From Oscillospiraceae bacterium (lineage in GTDB: Bacteria > Bacillota > Clostridia > Oscillospirales > Oscillospiraceae), in contig DAOUQJ010000006.1 of the NCBI GenBank assembly GCA_030625685.1, positions 1-64,000 on the forward strand: DNA of 64,000 nt. Reading direction: 5' to 3'. Position numbers and translations under genes: made by a program. The notes under the pieces are model-generated. The model searched no databases, was not told the DNA's origin, and saw only the letters and a program-made list of their open reading frames with translations. Below, piece after piece: positions 15,596-25,932 of the stretch (positions within the stretch are counted from its first letter, which is position 1; every line of letters begins with the position of its first letter).

Positions 15596-16684
15596 TTATT
15601 TGTTAGATTCTGCTAAAGTGAGCATTTCTTCTGCAAAAATTCCATAGCCACATTTCGGGTCATCTAGTAAGACGTGTGTTACAGCCCCGATTAGTTTACC
15701 ATTTTGCAAAATAGGCGAACCACTCATTCCTTGCACAATCCCACCAGTTAGATCCAGCAGTTTTTTATCAGTTACCTGAATCATGAGATGTCGTGTGTCT
15801 TTGCTATCGTGCATAACTTTCATGATATTAATTTCATATTCTTCCACCGCATCGCCAGTTACATTAGAAAGAATCGTTGCTGGACCTTCTATGATTTCAT
15901 TTGACATGCCGACTGGAAGCAAGGAAGCTTGGTTTATAATATCGTCGTCAGTGAGTCTACCAAATACACCACCAACAGTGTTTGCATAAAGCTCTCCTAA
16001 ATCTTGTTGAACTTCAAATGAACCGTGAAGTTGTCCCGGATTTCCAGATAGCCCTTTGGTGACTTTTGTGACAGTAGATGGCATAATGGCTCCTGATTCT
16101 AGTGGCATAATTTGCGCAGTGTCAATGTCATTGATGGCATGCCCCAAAGTTCCAAATACATTGCTTTGAGGATCATAGAATGTCATTGTACCAATGCCAG
16201 CCATTGAATCTCGAATCCATGCTCCTAGCTTATAAGAGCCGTCAGAAGTGGATAAGCATGCAGTGGTCGTGATGGAGGAAGTGCGTTCATCACGCAAAAC
16301 TTGCATTTTTATAGGGGAGCCTGCTGTTTCTTGCAGAATATCTTGCACATCTTCAATGCTGTTGACTTCTTGACTGTTGATGTGTGTGATGATATCTCCC
16401 TGCTTGAGACCGCATTCTTTTGCGGGAGAAGCATTACCGCCCTCGGTTTTTATATCGGAAGTATCAATAACCAACACACCATCTGAAAACAACTTAATGC
16501 CAACGGTTTTGCCGATTGGATATACAAAACGTGTTCCTGTTTGGCTGGTCTTAAGTGTTGTAGTTTCGTTGACGGCAGCGACAGGAGAGGAAAATGATGC
16601 GAACAAAAAAGTGAGAGCTAACAAATAAAAGCTAAGATGAAAGAAAGCGTGATTTTGTCGAATTGTTTTTCCGTTTTGTTGCAA
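15596..16684 (-). CDS. spoIVB: SpoIVB serine peptidase
   Basis: SpoIVB is made in the forespore, crosses into the intermembrane space and cleaves SpoIVFA to release pro-sigma-K processing. The 362-aa protein has an N-terminal signal/anchor (about 15-37). A PDZ domain follows (about 85-150, LKQGDIITHINSQEVNSIED). The S55 peptidase domain has its histidine in FGTLGHAI and the catalytic serine S321 in QGMSGSPI. Start is TTG 16684 with GAGGTGAT almost adjacent, a short spacing. spoIVB usually precedes spo0A directly; here iorAB and a membrane gene lie between them. Confidence 0.95.
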   Translation of the reverse strand: MQQNGKTIRQNHAFFHLSFYLLALTFLFASFSSPVAAVNETTTLKTSQTGTRFVYPIGKTVGIKLFSDGVLVIDTSDIKTEGGNASPAKECGLKQGDIITHINSQEVNSIEDVQDILQETAGSPIKMQVLRDERTSSITTTACLSTSDGSYKLGAWIRDSMAGIGTMTFYDPQSNVFGTLGHAINDIDTAQIMPLESGAIMPSTVTKVTKGLSGNPGQLHGSFEVQQDLGELYANTVGGVFGRLTDDDIINQASLLPVGMSNEIIEGPATILSNVTGDAVEEYEINIMKVMHDSKDTRHLMIQVTDKKLLDLTGGIVQGMSGSPILQNGKLIGAVTHVLLDDPKCGYGIFAEEMLTLAESNK

Positions 16685-16741
16685 ATCATCACCTCAAAAT
16701 TAAATTTGCGTGTTTATCACGCATTGTTAATATGTGCAGTA

Positions 16742-16783
16742 ATTTGCAAATCAAACAGGGAAATAATTTGCAAGTTTGCAAAC
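16742..16783. promoter_or_regulatory. Three TTTGCAA repeats between spoIVB and the TSCPD gene
   Basis: TTTGCAA occurs at 16743-16749, 16767-16773 and 16775-16781. The first and last are embedded in perfect 10-bp palindromes (ATTTGCAAAT and GTTTGCAAAC). The set lies in the divergent intergenic region and looks like a repeated operator; the protein is unknown. Confidence 0.5.
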
Positions 16784-16843
16784 TATTTTTTTTAAAAATT
16801 TTGTGCTATACTAAAAGCAAGTAGAATGAAAGAAGGTAACAAT

Positions 16844-17083
16844 TTGAAAATATCATTTCAACCTAGTGGCGTTTGCGCAAAATATATGGAGATTCAAGCA
16901 GAAAATGGATACATTACCAATGTAATCATAAAAGGCGGATGTAGAGGCAACACACAAGGTATAAGTAAATTAGTAGAAGGTATGGCTGTTGAGGATGTAA
17001 TAGAAAAACTTGAGGGTATTAAATGTGGACATAAAGATTCATCATGTCCCGCTGAACTTGCTAAAGCACTTAAATCATTATAA
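16844..17083 (+). CDS. TSCPD domain protein (TIGR03905 type)
   Basis: A 79-aa protein of the short TSCPD family (named for a conserved T-S-C-P-D block, also found at the end of some ribonucleotide reductases). Cysteines lie in FQPSGVCAKY, KGGCRGN, IKCGHKDSSCPAEL, suggesting metal binding. I prefer TTG 16844 with AGAAGG 7 bp upstream; an ATG 18 bp earlier has no ribosome site. Function not established. Confidence 0.85.
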   Translation: MKISFQPSGVCAKYMEIQAENGYITNVIIKGGCRGNTQGISKLVEGMAVEDVIEKLEGIKCGHKDSSCPAELAKALKSL

Positions 17084-17117
17084 AAAAGAGGACATTCTAA
17101 TGAATGGCCTCTTTTTT
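17082..17117. terminator. Bidirectional terminator after the TSCPD gene
   Basis: A 16-bp stem with one A-G mismatch (17082-17097 with 17102-17117), loop TAAT, with A6 and T6 ends. It lies between convergent genes and overlaps the comF stop. Confidence 0.88.
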
Positions 17118-17790
17118 AATGGGAAGAATTTTCGAGTTTTGTGCGACAAAATGTTGCACAAATGACCTCTGCAGCACCTGCATTTTTATAGATGCGTGCA
17201 ATTTCATTGAGTGTTGCTCCGGTTGTTACGATGTCGTCAATGAGCAAGACACGTTTATTGTCAAGATTTACGGTAGGGAGGAGAGAGAACATCGTTTTAA
17301 TATTTGATGTTCTCTCTTCTGAATGCGTTAAACTAGATTGAGGTATTTTATCATCAGAAGTTTTGATTGTATTTAATATTGGCGTTTTCAATTTTTTCGA
17401 AATAGACATAGCAAGCAGATAGGACTGATCATAAGTGCGTGATTTGACTGTCTTTTTAGAGGCAGGAACCCAAGTGATAACATCAAAGTGATTGGTGTAG
17501 TGATGGGAAATGCATTCTGACAATGCGATAGAAAAACTAGAAACATAGTAACGTTTGCGCTGAAATTTATAGGCAATCATTGCTTTGCGGATATTCCCAC
17601 TATACCATGCCACACTATAACAAGAATGAAAATATTCTCCCGTGAGAGGCCTAGTGGAGTTTTGGAGAAAAGGTTTGGTTTGTTTACAAATTTCACAAGC
17701 GTGTTGATTTGAAGAAGGTAACGCGCAGTTGCAATAGACGCATTTTGGGGGATACAATAAATCTAATAAAAATGTGGTCAGTTTGCTCAT
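17116..17790 (-). CDS. comF: ComF family phosphoribosyltransferase-like protein
   Basis: ComF proteins combine an N-terminal zinc finger with a phosphoribosyltransferase fold; in naturally competent bacteria they act in DNA uptake or processing. Zinc cysteines are C17, C20, C32 and C35. The PRPP-binding loop is RVLLIDDIVTTGATLNE near residue 185. At 224 aa it is complete. Its ATG overlaps the recD2 stop (ATGA), so it is translated with recD2. Competence is not implied by this gene alone. Confidence 0.9.
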   Translation of the reverse strand: MSKLTTFLLDLLYPPKCVYCNCALPSSNQHACEICKQTKPFLQNSTRPLTGEYFHSCYSVAWYSGNIRKAMIAYKFQRKRYYVSSFSIALSECISHHYTNHFDVITWVPASKKTVKSRTYDQSYLLAMSISKKLKTPILNTIKTSDDKIPQSSLTHSEERTSNIKTMFSLLPTVNLDNKRVLLIDDIVTTGATLNEIARIYKNAGAAEVICATFCRTKLENSSH

Positions 17791-20024
17791 GAGTTTGCCT
17801 CGTTTTGTGCGCGCACTAATCTTGCACGCAAGCCACTATATCGACGTGTTGGACGGTCATTTTTGACCATTTGCGAGATTGCGGAATCGTCTCCAACGAT
17901 GATGAGTAGTTCTTTTGCTCGGGTAATGGCTGTGTATAAGACGCTACGGGTGAGTAATATGGAAGGGGAATCGCTCAGACATAAAATGACTGCACGATAT
18001 TCACTACCTTGAGATTTATGTACTGTCATTGCATAGGCATGCTCTAGTTCATGAAGCAGTTCAGGCGGATATTCAGCTATGCGTCCATCAAAATTGACTG
18101 TTACGATGCCACTATTCTGTTCAATAGAGATGATCTGTCCGATATCACCATTGTATATACCCATGCCAAATGTGATGCCTTTTGCATCTTGCCACATCAA
18201 ATCATAGTTGTTTTTTATTTGCATGATTTTATCCCCCATGCGAAATGAAGGTACATTTGCTTGAGGTTCATTTGTGACATATTTGCTGGGGTTCAAAGCA
18301 GTTTGTAGCGCTTGATTTAAAGACACCGTGCCTGCTACACCACGACGAGTGGGAGATAGAACCTGAATTTGGCTAGAAGGGATGCCCATTTTTTGGGGAA
18401 GGCGTTCTTGGCAAAGAGAAACAACAGTATCTTTGACAGCGGTAGGATCCAGTCGACGCAAGAAGAAGACATCTTCAGCAGAATCGTTCGTCATCTCTGG
18501 TTGTTTTCCAGCGTTAACTGTGTGAGCATAGCGGACAATAGAGGATAAAGAAGCTTGGCGAAATACTTCAGTTAGTTCAATGCTTGGGATGGTGTTGGAA
18601 CGCAATAAATCGGCTAAGACGTTGCCAGCACCTACAGATGGGAGCTGGTTGGGGTCTCCTACTAAGATTAAGCGACAATGCTTGGGTAAAGCGGAGAGAA
18701 GGGCATGCATGAGAGATAAATCAACCATAGAAAGCTCGTCAACAATAATTGCATCGCAATGTAAAGGAGAATGTTGATTGCGTGCAAAACGTAATTCGTT
18801 GTTTTCGACATCAAAGCGTGTTTCTAGTAAACGATGAATGGTTGAGGCCTCTGCGCCCTGACATGTTTCGGACAAGCGTTTGGCAGCACGACCAGTCGGT
18901 GCGGCTAGGAGTGTGTCCATACCCATTTGTTCAAACAAAGACAAAATCGCTTGAATTGTCGTGGTTTTTCCTGTGCCAGGCCCTCCAGTCAGAAGCATAA
19001 TCTGTTTGGTTGCGGATAACTTCACTGCCTCTCGTTGTAAAGGAGCATATACGAGGTCGCTTGATAACTCATCTTGCGCTAAGATGACATCGACATCAAG
19101 AGTACAATGTAGTTCTTCCAATGCCATTTGAGATAGTAAATTAGAGACAATACATTCGTGGTCGTATAGTGTTGGTAAATAGCAGGCAGTTTCACCAGCT
19201 ATTTCAGATAAAATGATTTCAGATGATGCAATGAGACTCTCTAGCGTGTGATTGAGTAGCGTCTCATCTAATTTTAACAAGTTGGCAGTAGCGCTGATCA
19301 GTTTTTGTTGAGGAAGAAACACATGACCGTTTTCTAAGTTGTAAGAAAGCTCAAATAGTAGACCAGCTTTGATTCGCAAAGGGTCTTCATTTGTGATATC
19401 CATTGAGTGCGCAAGTTCATCGGCAGTAGAAAAATTGAGTCCAATACTAACATCAGTAAGGATATAAGGGTTTTTAGATATTTCTGTGAGTGAATCATCA
19501 CCAAAACGGCGATACAGTGTGATGGCTGATTGCAAGGGCAACTGGTAGTTTGCAAGAAATTCAAGCAAACGTCGCATGGAAAGATGAGAACGCAACGCGT
19601 GCGACATCACTTCAGCTCGTTTTTGTGTGATACCACGTATTTGGGTGAGTCGTTCTGGTTCGCATTCAATTACCCAAAGAACGTTGGAACCAAAGGTGTC
19701 AATGAGTCTTTTTGCTGTCACTGCACCGATTCCTTTGATGGTTCCAGATGCTAAAAAGGCGTAAATGGCATCATCATCTGTCGGAGACTCACGGTTGGAT
19801 GTTTCAGCTTTGAGTTGCGTGCCATAGGTGTGGTGCTCTTCCCAAACACCTTCTACCGTGAGATATTCACCCGGAGCGATTTGTGGAATGCAGCCTACGA
19901 CAGTGATTTCTTCAGAGTCGATTGAAAGGCGTAACACAGTGTATCCATTTTCGTCATTTTGAAATAGAACAGAGGATACGGTTCCTTCCATGTAAACTTG
20001 TTCGGCAAACGATGATGTATCCAT
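17787..20024 (-). CDS. recD2: RecD2-type ATP-dependent DNA helicase
   Basis: A 745-aa SF1B 5'-3' helicase of the RecD2/TraA-like family found without RecBC in Firmicutes; it acts in repair and replication-fork maintenance. The N-terminal OB-like and helix-hairpin-helix region includes GTIKGIGAVTAKRLIDTFG and ITQKRAEVMSHAL. Walker A is LLTGGPGTGKTTT with its lysine near 352. Walker B-like DELSMVDLSLMHALL follows, and late motifs include YAMTVHKSQGSEY near 665. Start: ATG with AAAGGA upstream. It is 23 bp from uvrA and overlaps comF. Confidence 0.93.
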   Translation of the reverse strand: MDTSSFAEQVYMEGTVSSVLFQNDENGYTVLRLSIDSEEITVVGCIPQIAPGEYLTVEGVWEEHHTYGTQLKAETSNRESPTDDDAIYAFLASGTIKGIGAVTAKRLIDTFGSNVLWVIECEPERLTQIRGITQKRAEVMSHALRSHLSMRRLLEFLANYQLPLQSAITLYRRFGDDSLTEISKNPYILTDVSIGLNFSTADELAHSMDITNEDPLRIKAGLLFELSYNLENGHVFLPQQKLISATANLLKLDETLLNHTLESLIASSEIILSEIAGETACYLPTLYDHECIVSNLLSQMALEELHCTLDVDVILAQDELSSDLVYAPLQREAVKLSATKQIMLLTGGPGTGKTTTIQAILSLFEQMGMDTLLAAPTGRAAKRLSETCQGAEASTIHRLLETRFDVENNELRFARNQHSPLHCDAIIVDELSMVDLSLMHALLSALPKHCRLILVGDPNQLPSVGAGNVLADLLRSNTIPSIELTEVFRQASLSSIVRYAHTVNAGKQPEMTNDSAEDVFFLRRLDPTAVKDTVVSLCQERLPQKMGIPSSQIQVLSPTRRGVAGTVSLNQALQTALNPSKYVTNEPQANVPSFRMGDKIMQIKNNYDLMWQDAKGITFGMGIYNGDIGQIISIEQNSGIVTVNFDGRIAEYPPELLHELEHAYAMTVHKSQGSEYRAVILCLSDSPSILLTRSVLYTAITRAKELLIIVGDDSAISQMVKNDRPTRRYSGLRARLVRAQNEANS

Positions 20025-20046
20025 TGTTGGAAATCCTTTCGAACTG

Positions 20047-22884
20047 TTATGTTAATGCATCTAAAACAGGTTTTAAATATTTTCCAGTGTAGGAAGATTC
20101 ACATTGTGAAACAAATTCAGGTGTTCCTGTGCAGACGATGTTTCCACCACCTACGCCACCTTCAGGTCCAAGGTCGATAAGGTGATCCGCTGTTTTAATG
20201 ACATCTAAATTGTGCTCAATGACAACAACAGTGTTACCGCCATTAACTAAACGTTTTAAGACTTCGAGCAGTTTTTCGACATCGTAGGTGTGAAGTCCAG
20301 TTGTGGGTTCATCAAGTATATAGATGGTTGAACCTGTGGCACGTTTCGTTAATTCGGTTGCAAGTTTCACACGTTGTGCTTCACCACCTGATAAGGTGGT
20401 AGAAGGTTGACCGATTTTCAAATATCCCAAACCTACATCGAATAAGGTCTGCAGTTTACGTTTGATTTTTGGAAGGTTTTCAAAGAAGGATAAGCCTTCT
20501 TCAACCGTCATTTCTAAGACTTCGTAGATGTTTTTTCCTTTGTAGCGGATATCCAAGGTTTCTCTGTTATAGCGTTTGCCTTTGCAGACTTCACAGGGCA
20601 CATAAATATCGGGCAAAAAGTGCATTTCAATCTTCAATAGACCGTCACCTGCACATGATTCACAGCGACCACCGCGTACGTTGAAAGAAAAACGACCAGG
20701 GCTATACCCTTTTGCTTTTGCATCAGGTGTGGAGGCGAAAAGCTCACGGATATCGCCAAAAACTCCTGTATACGTTGCTGGATTAGAGCGTGGAGTTCTG
20801 CCGATGGGGGATTGATTGATATCAATAACTTTATCTAAATGTTCTAAGCCTTCAATGGTGTCGTGTTTACCAAAGCGGGCTTTGGCGTGATTGAGATGAT
20901 GGGCTAGAGATTTATATAAAATTTCATTGATAAGGCTAGATTTTCCAGACCCAGAAACTCCTGTCACACAAGTGAATGTGCCAAGCGGTATGGTGGCATC
21001 AATTTGATTTAGATTGTTTTCGGTTGCGTTTTTAATGACAAGTTGTTTTCCATTTCCCTCTCTTCTGGTATCAGGGATTGGTATTTTTCTTGCACCTGAA
21101 AGATATGCTCCTGTGAGAGAATTCTGATTCTGCATAATTTCTTCAGCAGTGCCTTCCGCAACGACCATACCACCATGCACACCAGCACCAGGACCGATGT
21201 CGATAATATAGTCTGCACTTTTCATCGTATCTTCATCATGCTCCACCACAATGAGTGTATTGCCCAAATCACGTAAGCGTTTCATAGTGGCGAGAAGCAT
21301 ATCGTTATCTCTTTGATGTAAGCCGATGGAGGGTTCGTCTAGGATATATAATACTCCCATAAGGGAAGAACCAATCTGTGTGGCTAGGCGAATACGCTGA
21401 CTTTCTCCGCCTGATAGTGTGCCAGATTGCCTGCTGAGGGTTAGGTATTGTAAACCAACGTTTATTAGAAAACCAAGTCGTTCTTTGGCTTCTTTCAATA
21501 TTCGCTCTGCAATCATCATTTGTGTTTCGCTGAGCGATAGAGTTTCTAGGAATGACAAAGCATCATTGATGGGTTTTTTAGTGAATTCATCAATGTTTAG
21601 GTCTCCAACTGTGACAGAGAGAGATTCAGCTTTCAGTCTTCTGCCACCGCAGTCAGGGCAAGGGCAATCTGCCATATAGTTTTCCAGTTCGCGACGCATA
21701 CTGTCAGATTGAGTTTCACGATAGCGACGCTCAAGGTTATTGACGATGCCTTCAAATGCTTGTGTAAATGAACCTTTTCCATTGCCACGCTCATAATATA
21801 AGGTTAACGTTTCACCTTTGGTGCCGTACAAAATGATGTCGAGAATTTCTGGGGGCAAGTCTTTGAGAGGGGTACTTAGACTAAAGTTATATTTTTTCGA
21901 TAAAGCATCAAAATACATGCGAGAGATAGAATCACTTTTGATGGTTTGCCATCCTGAAGCATGAATTGCACCTTCCATAAGTGAAAGATTATGGTTGGGT
22001 ATGATAAGTTGAGGGTCAACTTTTAGTTGGCTACCAAGGCCTGTGCACGTTGGACAGGCCCCAAAAGGGCTATTAAAAGAGAACATTCTGGGGGTGAGAG
22101 ACTCCATGCTAATGCCACAGTCTGGGCAAGCGTAGTTTTGAGAGAAAAGCCGATCCTCTTCCGCTTCAAATAAATTGATTAAGACAAGTCCATCAGTCAA
22201 TGCAGTTGCAGTTTCAATGGAGTCAGTGAGACGTTTTGATACATCAGGGCGAATGACAAGACGATCAACGATAATGTCAATGTTGTGTTTTTTATTTTTT
22301 TCAAGTTTAATTTCTTCTGATAAGTCATAGGTTATGCCATCAACACGACAACGGACATAGCCTGACTTTTTTGCGTCTTCAAACACTTTGCTGTGTTCAC
22401 CTTTGCGTGCTCGAACAACAGGGGCCATAACTTGAATGCGCGTGTCTTCTGGGAGAGTCATGACTTGATCAATAATTTGGTCAATGCTTTGTTGGTGTAT
22501 TTCTTTACCACACTTCGTGCAATGTGGTGTTCCAACTCTTGCCCACAGTAGACGCAAGTAATCATAAATTTCAGTGACTGTTCCAACAGTTGAGCGCGGA
22601 TTTTTGCTTGTTGTTTTTTGATCAATGGAAATGGCAGGGGAAAGGCCGTCAATTTGGTCAACATCGGGCTTTTCCATTTGACCTAGAAACTGTCTTGCAT
22701 AAGCAGAAAGGGATTCGACATAGCGACGTTGTCCCTCAGCGTAAATGGTATCAAAAGCTAGGCTTGATTTGCCTGAGCCAGATAAGCCAGTGAGGACCAC
22801 TAGTTTATCGCGAGGGATAGATATGTCTATATTTTTTAAGTTGTGTTCTTTAGCGCCTTTTACAACAATGTGTGAATGGTTCAT
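20047..22884 (-). CDS. uvrA: Excinuclease ABC subunit UvrA
   Basis: Damage-recognition ATPase of nucleotide excision repair, 945 aa, complete. Two ABC modules are visible: Walker [15 protein letters not shown] (about 32-45) and [14 protein letters not shown] (about 640). The signatures are [12 protein letters not shown] and [12 protein letters not shown]. Zinc-finger pairs include CPDCG near 255 and [19 protein letters not shown] near 735. It lies 9 bp after uvrB in the repair operon. Confidence 0.98.
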   Translation of the reverse strand: MNHSHIVVKGAKEHNLKNIDISIPRDKLVVLTGLSGSGKSSLAFDTIYAEGQRRYVESLSAYARQFLGQMEKPDVDQIDGLSPAISIDQKTTSKNPRSTVGTVTEIYDYLRLLWARVGTPHCTKCGKEIHQQSIDQIIDQVMTLPEDTRIQVMAPVVRARKGEHSKVFEDAKKSGYVRCRVDGITYDLSEEIKLEKNKKHNIDIIVDRLVIRPDVSKRLTDSIETATALTDGLVLINLFEAEEDRLFSQNYACPDCGISMESLTPRMFSFNSPFGACPTCTGLGSQLKVDPQLIIPNHNLSLMEGAIHASGWQTIKSDSISRMYFDALSKKYNFSLSTPLKDLPPEILDIILYGTKGETLTLYYERGNGKGSFTQAFEGIVNNLERRYRETQSDSMRRELENYMADCPCPDCGGRRLKAESLSVTVGDLNIDEFTKKPINDALSFLETLSLSETQMMIAERILKEAKERLGFLINVGLQYLTLSRQSGTLSGGESQRIRLATQIGSSLMGVLYILDEPSIGLHQRDNDMLLATMKRLRDLGNTLIVVEHDEDTMKSADYIIDIGPGAGVHGGMVVAEGTAEEIMQNQNSLTGAYLSGARKIPIPDTRREGNGKQLVIKNATENNLNQIDATIPLGTFTCVTGVSGSGKSSLINEILYKSLAHHLNHAKARFGKHDTIEGLEHLDKVIDINQSPIGRTPRSNPATYTGVFGDIRELFASTPDAKAKGYSPGRFSFNVRGGRCESCAGDGLLKIEMHFLPDIYVPCEVCKGKRYNRETLDIRYKGKNIYEVLEMTVEEGLSFFENLPKIKRKLQTLFDVGLGYLKIGQPSTTLSGGEAQRVKLATELTKRATGSTIYILDEPTTGLHTYDVEKLLEVLKRLVNGGNTVVVIEHNLDVIKTADHLIDLGPEGGVGGGNIVCTGTPEFVSQCESSYTGKYLKPVLDALT

Positions 22885-22893
22885 ATAGTCTCC

Positions 22894-24885
22894 TTAGGAA
22901 TTGCTTTCAAGCGGTTCGGATGCTTCGTTTCGAAGTGCAATGATTTCATCTCGCAAAGCAGCTGCATATTCGAAGTCTAATCGGTGGCTTGCTGCTTTCA
23001 TCTCTTTTTCTAGTTTGTTAATGACTTTTTTTCGTTCTGTTGCGGACATTGATTTTTGTACTTCTTTTCCTGTATCTTTGTCCACACTATGTGAAATTTC
23101 AATGATATTGCGGATTGATTTAATGATTGTTTTCGGTACGATATTATGTGTTTGGTTGAAATCTTCTTGAATGGTGCGTCTGCGTTTTGTTTCCGCAATT
23201 GCACGATCCATGGAAGGGGTTATTTTGTCTGCGTACATAATGACAAGTCCTTCTGCATTTCGCGCAGCACGTCCAATGGTCTGAATGAGTGAGGTTTCAC
23301 TTCGTAGAAAACCTTCTTTGTCAGCATCTAAGATGGCTACAAGAGATACTTCAGGTAAGTCAAGACCTTCGCGAAGCAGGTTGATGCCAACCAACACATC
23401 AAAAACGCCCATACGTAAATCTCTTATGATTTCCATGCGCTCAAGGGTATCGATATCATGATGCATATAGCGCACTCGGATGTCACTGAGTTGGAGATAT
23501 TCCGTTAAATCTTCTGCCATGCGTTTGGTTAGGACTGTGACCAAAATTCGCTCCTCTTTTTCTATGCGCAAATGGATTTCACCGACAAGGTCGTCGATTT
23601 GTCCAGCTACAGGGCGTATGTCAATGAGTGGATCTACCAAACCAGTTGGACGAATTACTTGCTCTACCACTTGTCCAGAATGCGTGAGTTCGTATTCACT
23701 TGGTGTTGCGGAAACAAAAACAGTTTGATTGAGGCGTTTTGTGAACTCTTCGAAATTGAGAGGCCGGTTGTCATAGGCACAAGGCAAACGAAAACCATAG
23801 TTGATAAGTGAAGTTTTTCTAGCGCGATCCCCTGCATACATGGCGCGCACCTGCGGTAGCGTAACATGGCTTTCATCGACAAACAAAAGAAAATCATCTG
23901 GAAAATAGTCAAGTAAAGTCATAGGAGGAGACCCTTCTTCTCTACCTGAAATCAAACGACTGTAGTTTTCGATTCCGTTGCAGTAACCCAATTCTTGAAT
24001 CATTTCAATATCATACATGGTGCGTTCTTTGATGCGTTGTGCTTCAATGAGACGATTTTCGCTTTGAAAAAGTGCAACTTGTTGCTCCATTTCCCGATAC
24101 ATTTCTTCAATGGCTGCTTCCATTTTTTCAGGTGTTGAGACATAGTGAGAAGCTGGATATATGGCAACATGGTCAAGAATACTTGTAGCTGTGCCGGTTA
24201 CAATATTGATTTGGCTAATGCGATCGACTTCATCTCCGAAAAATTCTATTCGAATCGCATAATCTTTTGCGTAGGTAGGAAAAATCTCTACTGTATCACC
24301 GCGCACGCGAAAGCGGTTGCGGTCAAACGCGATGTCGTTTCTTTCATATCGTATTTCTACAAGTTTTTTGAGCAAAGCATCTCGATTGTAAAGTTGTCCA
24401 CGGCGTACAGAAATGACCATGTTGGCATAGTCAATGGGGTCACCGAGACCATAAATGCAAGAAACGGATGAGACTACAATCACATCGCGACGTTCAGACA
24501 GAGCAGAGGTGGCGGAGTGACGCAGTCGTTCAATTTCTTCGTTTATGCTACTGTCTTTTTCAATAAATGTGTCTGTATGTGGGATATAGGATTCTGGCTG
24601 ATAATAATCATAATATGATACGAAATATTCTACTGCATTGTTGGGGAAAAACTCGCGAAATTCAGAGCAAAGTTGACCTGCCAACGTCTTGTTATGGGCA
24701 AGAATCAGAGTTGGTTTTTGTACCTTTTCAATGACTTTAGCCATGGTGAAGGTTTTACCGGAACCTGTGACACCCAGCAGTGTTTGCGCGTCTAGTCCAT
24801 GTTCAATACCCTGTGCTAAATCATGGATAGCAGCAGGTTGATCTCCTGATGGATGATAATCGCTGACAACTTCAAATAAAGACAT
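22894..24885 (-). CDS. uvrB: Excinuclease ABC subunit UvrB
   Basis: The helicase-like core of nucleotide excision repair, 663 aa. Walker [11 protein letters not shown] has K44. The beta-hairpin region includes [12 protein letters not shown]. The DEAD-like motif is [12 protein letters not shown]. The C-terminal UVR motif that contacts UvrC is [20 protein letters not shown] near residue 625-645. It follows radC by 13 bp. Confidence 0.98.
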   Translation of the reverse strand: MSLFEVVSDYHPSGDQPAAIHDLAQGIEHGLDAQTLLGVTGSGKTFTMAKVIEKVQKPTLILAHNKTLAGQLCSEFREFFPNNAVEYFVSYYDYYQPESYIPHTDTFIEKDSSINEEIERLRHSATSALSERRDVIVVSSVSCIYGLGDPIDYANMVISVRRGQLYNRDALLKKLVEIRYERNDIAFDRNRFRVRGDTVEIFPTYAKDYAIRIEFFGDEVDRISQINIVTGTATSILDHVAIYPASHYVSTPEKMEAAIEEMYREMEQQVALFQSENRLIEAQRIKERTMYDIEMIQELGYCNGIENYSRLISGREEGSPPMTLLDYFPDDFLLFVDESHVTLPQVRAMYAGDRARKTSLINYGFRLPCAYDNRPLNFEEFTKRLNQTVFVSATPSEYELTHSGQVVEQVIRPTGLVDPLIDIRPVAGQIDDLVGEIHLRIEKEERILVTVLTKRMAEDLTEYLQLSDIRVRYMHHDIDTLERMEIIRDLRMGVFDVLVGINLLREGLDLPEVSLVAILDADKEGFLRSETSLIQTIGRAARNAEGLVIMYADKITPSMDRAIAETKRRRTIQEDFNQTHNIVPKTIIKSIRNIIEISHSVDKDTGKEVQKSMSATERKKVINKLEKEMKAASHRLDFEYAAALRDEIIALRNEASEPLESNS

Positions 24886-24898
24886 GAGCTAACTCCTT

Positions 24899-25573
24899 TT
24901 AACGTAAATATTGTTGGTTACGCATAGAAAATAAGTCATTTTCAATGAATACAAGATGATCAAGCAGTGTGATATCCATTTGTGATAAAAACTCCTGTAG
25001 GAGCGAAGTGGATAACAAATCTTCATTGGAAGGCATAGATATGCCATTTAAGTGGTTGTGTGCAAGGAGCACTCGTGTTCCGTTTAGAGTTAAAATAATT
25101 TCTACAATTTTTCTGGGATTGAATTCAATTGAGTTTGGAATTCCTTCACCCATTTTACGTATGCCCAAAAGACGATTTGCATCATCCAATACAGCAACAT
25201 AGAGCATTTCATTTTTCGCTCCAAAAAAATAGGAAGAAAATAAATTTTTCATATCTTCTGTAGAATCTATGGTAGTTTGAATGTTGGTGCGACTAATGAG
25301 GTATTTACGGCCAAGTGACGTGACGAGTTTGAGCAGTACGGCTGTGTTTTCTCCCACACCAGGCACAGTGAGCAATTGTTCAGGTGAAGCGTCTAGTACG
25401 CCAGAAAATGAACCAAAGGTGTCTAATAATTTATGTGCAAGGGGGTTGACATCTCCTTGTAGACGTGAATAAAACAAAAGGAGTTCTAGAGCGCGCAAAT
25501 CTGAAAAATGATCTAGACCTGCTTTTAAAAATTCTTGTTTTATTCGGTTGCGATGTCCTTTGTGAATGCTCAT
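24899..25573 (-). CDS. radC: RadC family JAB-domain protein
   Basis: A 224-aa RadC-type protein. The N-terminal helix-hairpin-helix is VPGVGENTAVLLKLV near residue 70, and the JAB metalloprotease-like domain has LLAHNHLNGISMPSNED near 170. The canonical motif is HNHPSGDPxPSxxD, so P and S after the second His are replaced by L and N here, while the two His, Gly and Asp remain. Despite the name, a DNA repair role for RadC is doubtful. It is first gene of the radC-uvrB-uvrA-recD2-comF operon; AAAGGAG precedes the ATG. Confidence 0.9.
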   Translation of the reverse strand: MSIHKGHRNRIKQEFLKAGLDHFSDLRALELLLFYSRLQGDVNPLAHKLLDTFGSFSGVLDASPEQLLTVPGVGENTAVLLKLVTSLGRKYLISRTNIQTTIDSTEDMKNLFSSYFFGAKNEMLYVAVLDDANRLLGIRKMGEGIPNSIEFNPRKIVEIILTLNGTRVLLAHNHLNGISMPSNEDLLSTSLLQEFLSQMDITLLDHLVFIENDLFSMRNQQYLR

Positions 25574-25617
25574 ATATAAGCTCCTTTGAAGGATGATGAT
25601 GCAAAATTATTCTTATC

Positions 25618-25646
25618 ATTATACTACCAACAAAAATAATCATCAA
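25618..25646 (-). promoter_or_regulatory. Promoter of the radC-uvrB-uvrA-recD2-comF operon
   Basis: Minus-strand TTGATG (25641-25646), 17-bp spacer, TATAAT (25618-25623). It lies about 45 bp upstream of radC. Confidence 0.8.
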
Positions 25647-25665
25647 GAGAAAACGACAAAAAACC

Positions 25666-25677
25666 AAACAAATGTTT
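25666..25677. promoter_or_regulatory. LexA-box-like palindrome upstream of the repair operon
   Basis: AAAC-AAAT-GTTT resembles the Gram-positive LexA core GAAC-N4-GTTC/T, with A in place of the first G. It is 20 bp upstream of the -35. SOS control of uvrBA is well known in Firmicutes, but this site is imperfect and does not overlap the promoter. Confidence 0.35.
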
Positions 25678-25932
25678 TATTTTTCGTCAGTATGGGGAGT
25701 TGATGAAAAACAGATTGTAAGATATGAAAGAATCCTCTTGGTTGTGTCAGATTGATAGTATTAACGTAAAGTTTGTTTTATATTAATTTCAAAAGTTTAG
25801 ATTAAAAAATTATTTTGAAGATGGAAAGAAATGTTTTGGCATAATTTTTATGAAGTAATTTTAGAAAAATAAATCATACTAAACTTGAATTCTTTTTTAG
25901 AATTTGAAGATGCATGAGAAGGAGGGGCGGAA

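Larger units (their letters stand above)
25574..25932. other. Divergent radC/lipoprotein intergenic region
   Basis: 359 bp. It holds a good radC-side promoter and a LexA-like palindrome (listed separately). Toward the lipoprotein gene I see no clear housekeeping promoter. The rest is plain A/T-rich DNA. Confidence 0.5.

Noticed and set aside
24145-24471. 108-codon open frame antisense to uvrB
   Set aside because: No ribosome site; inside a certain gene.
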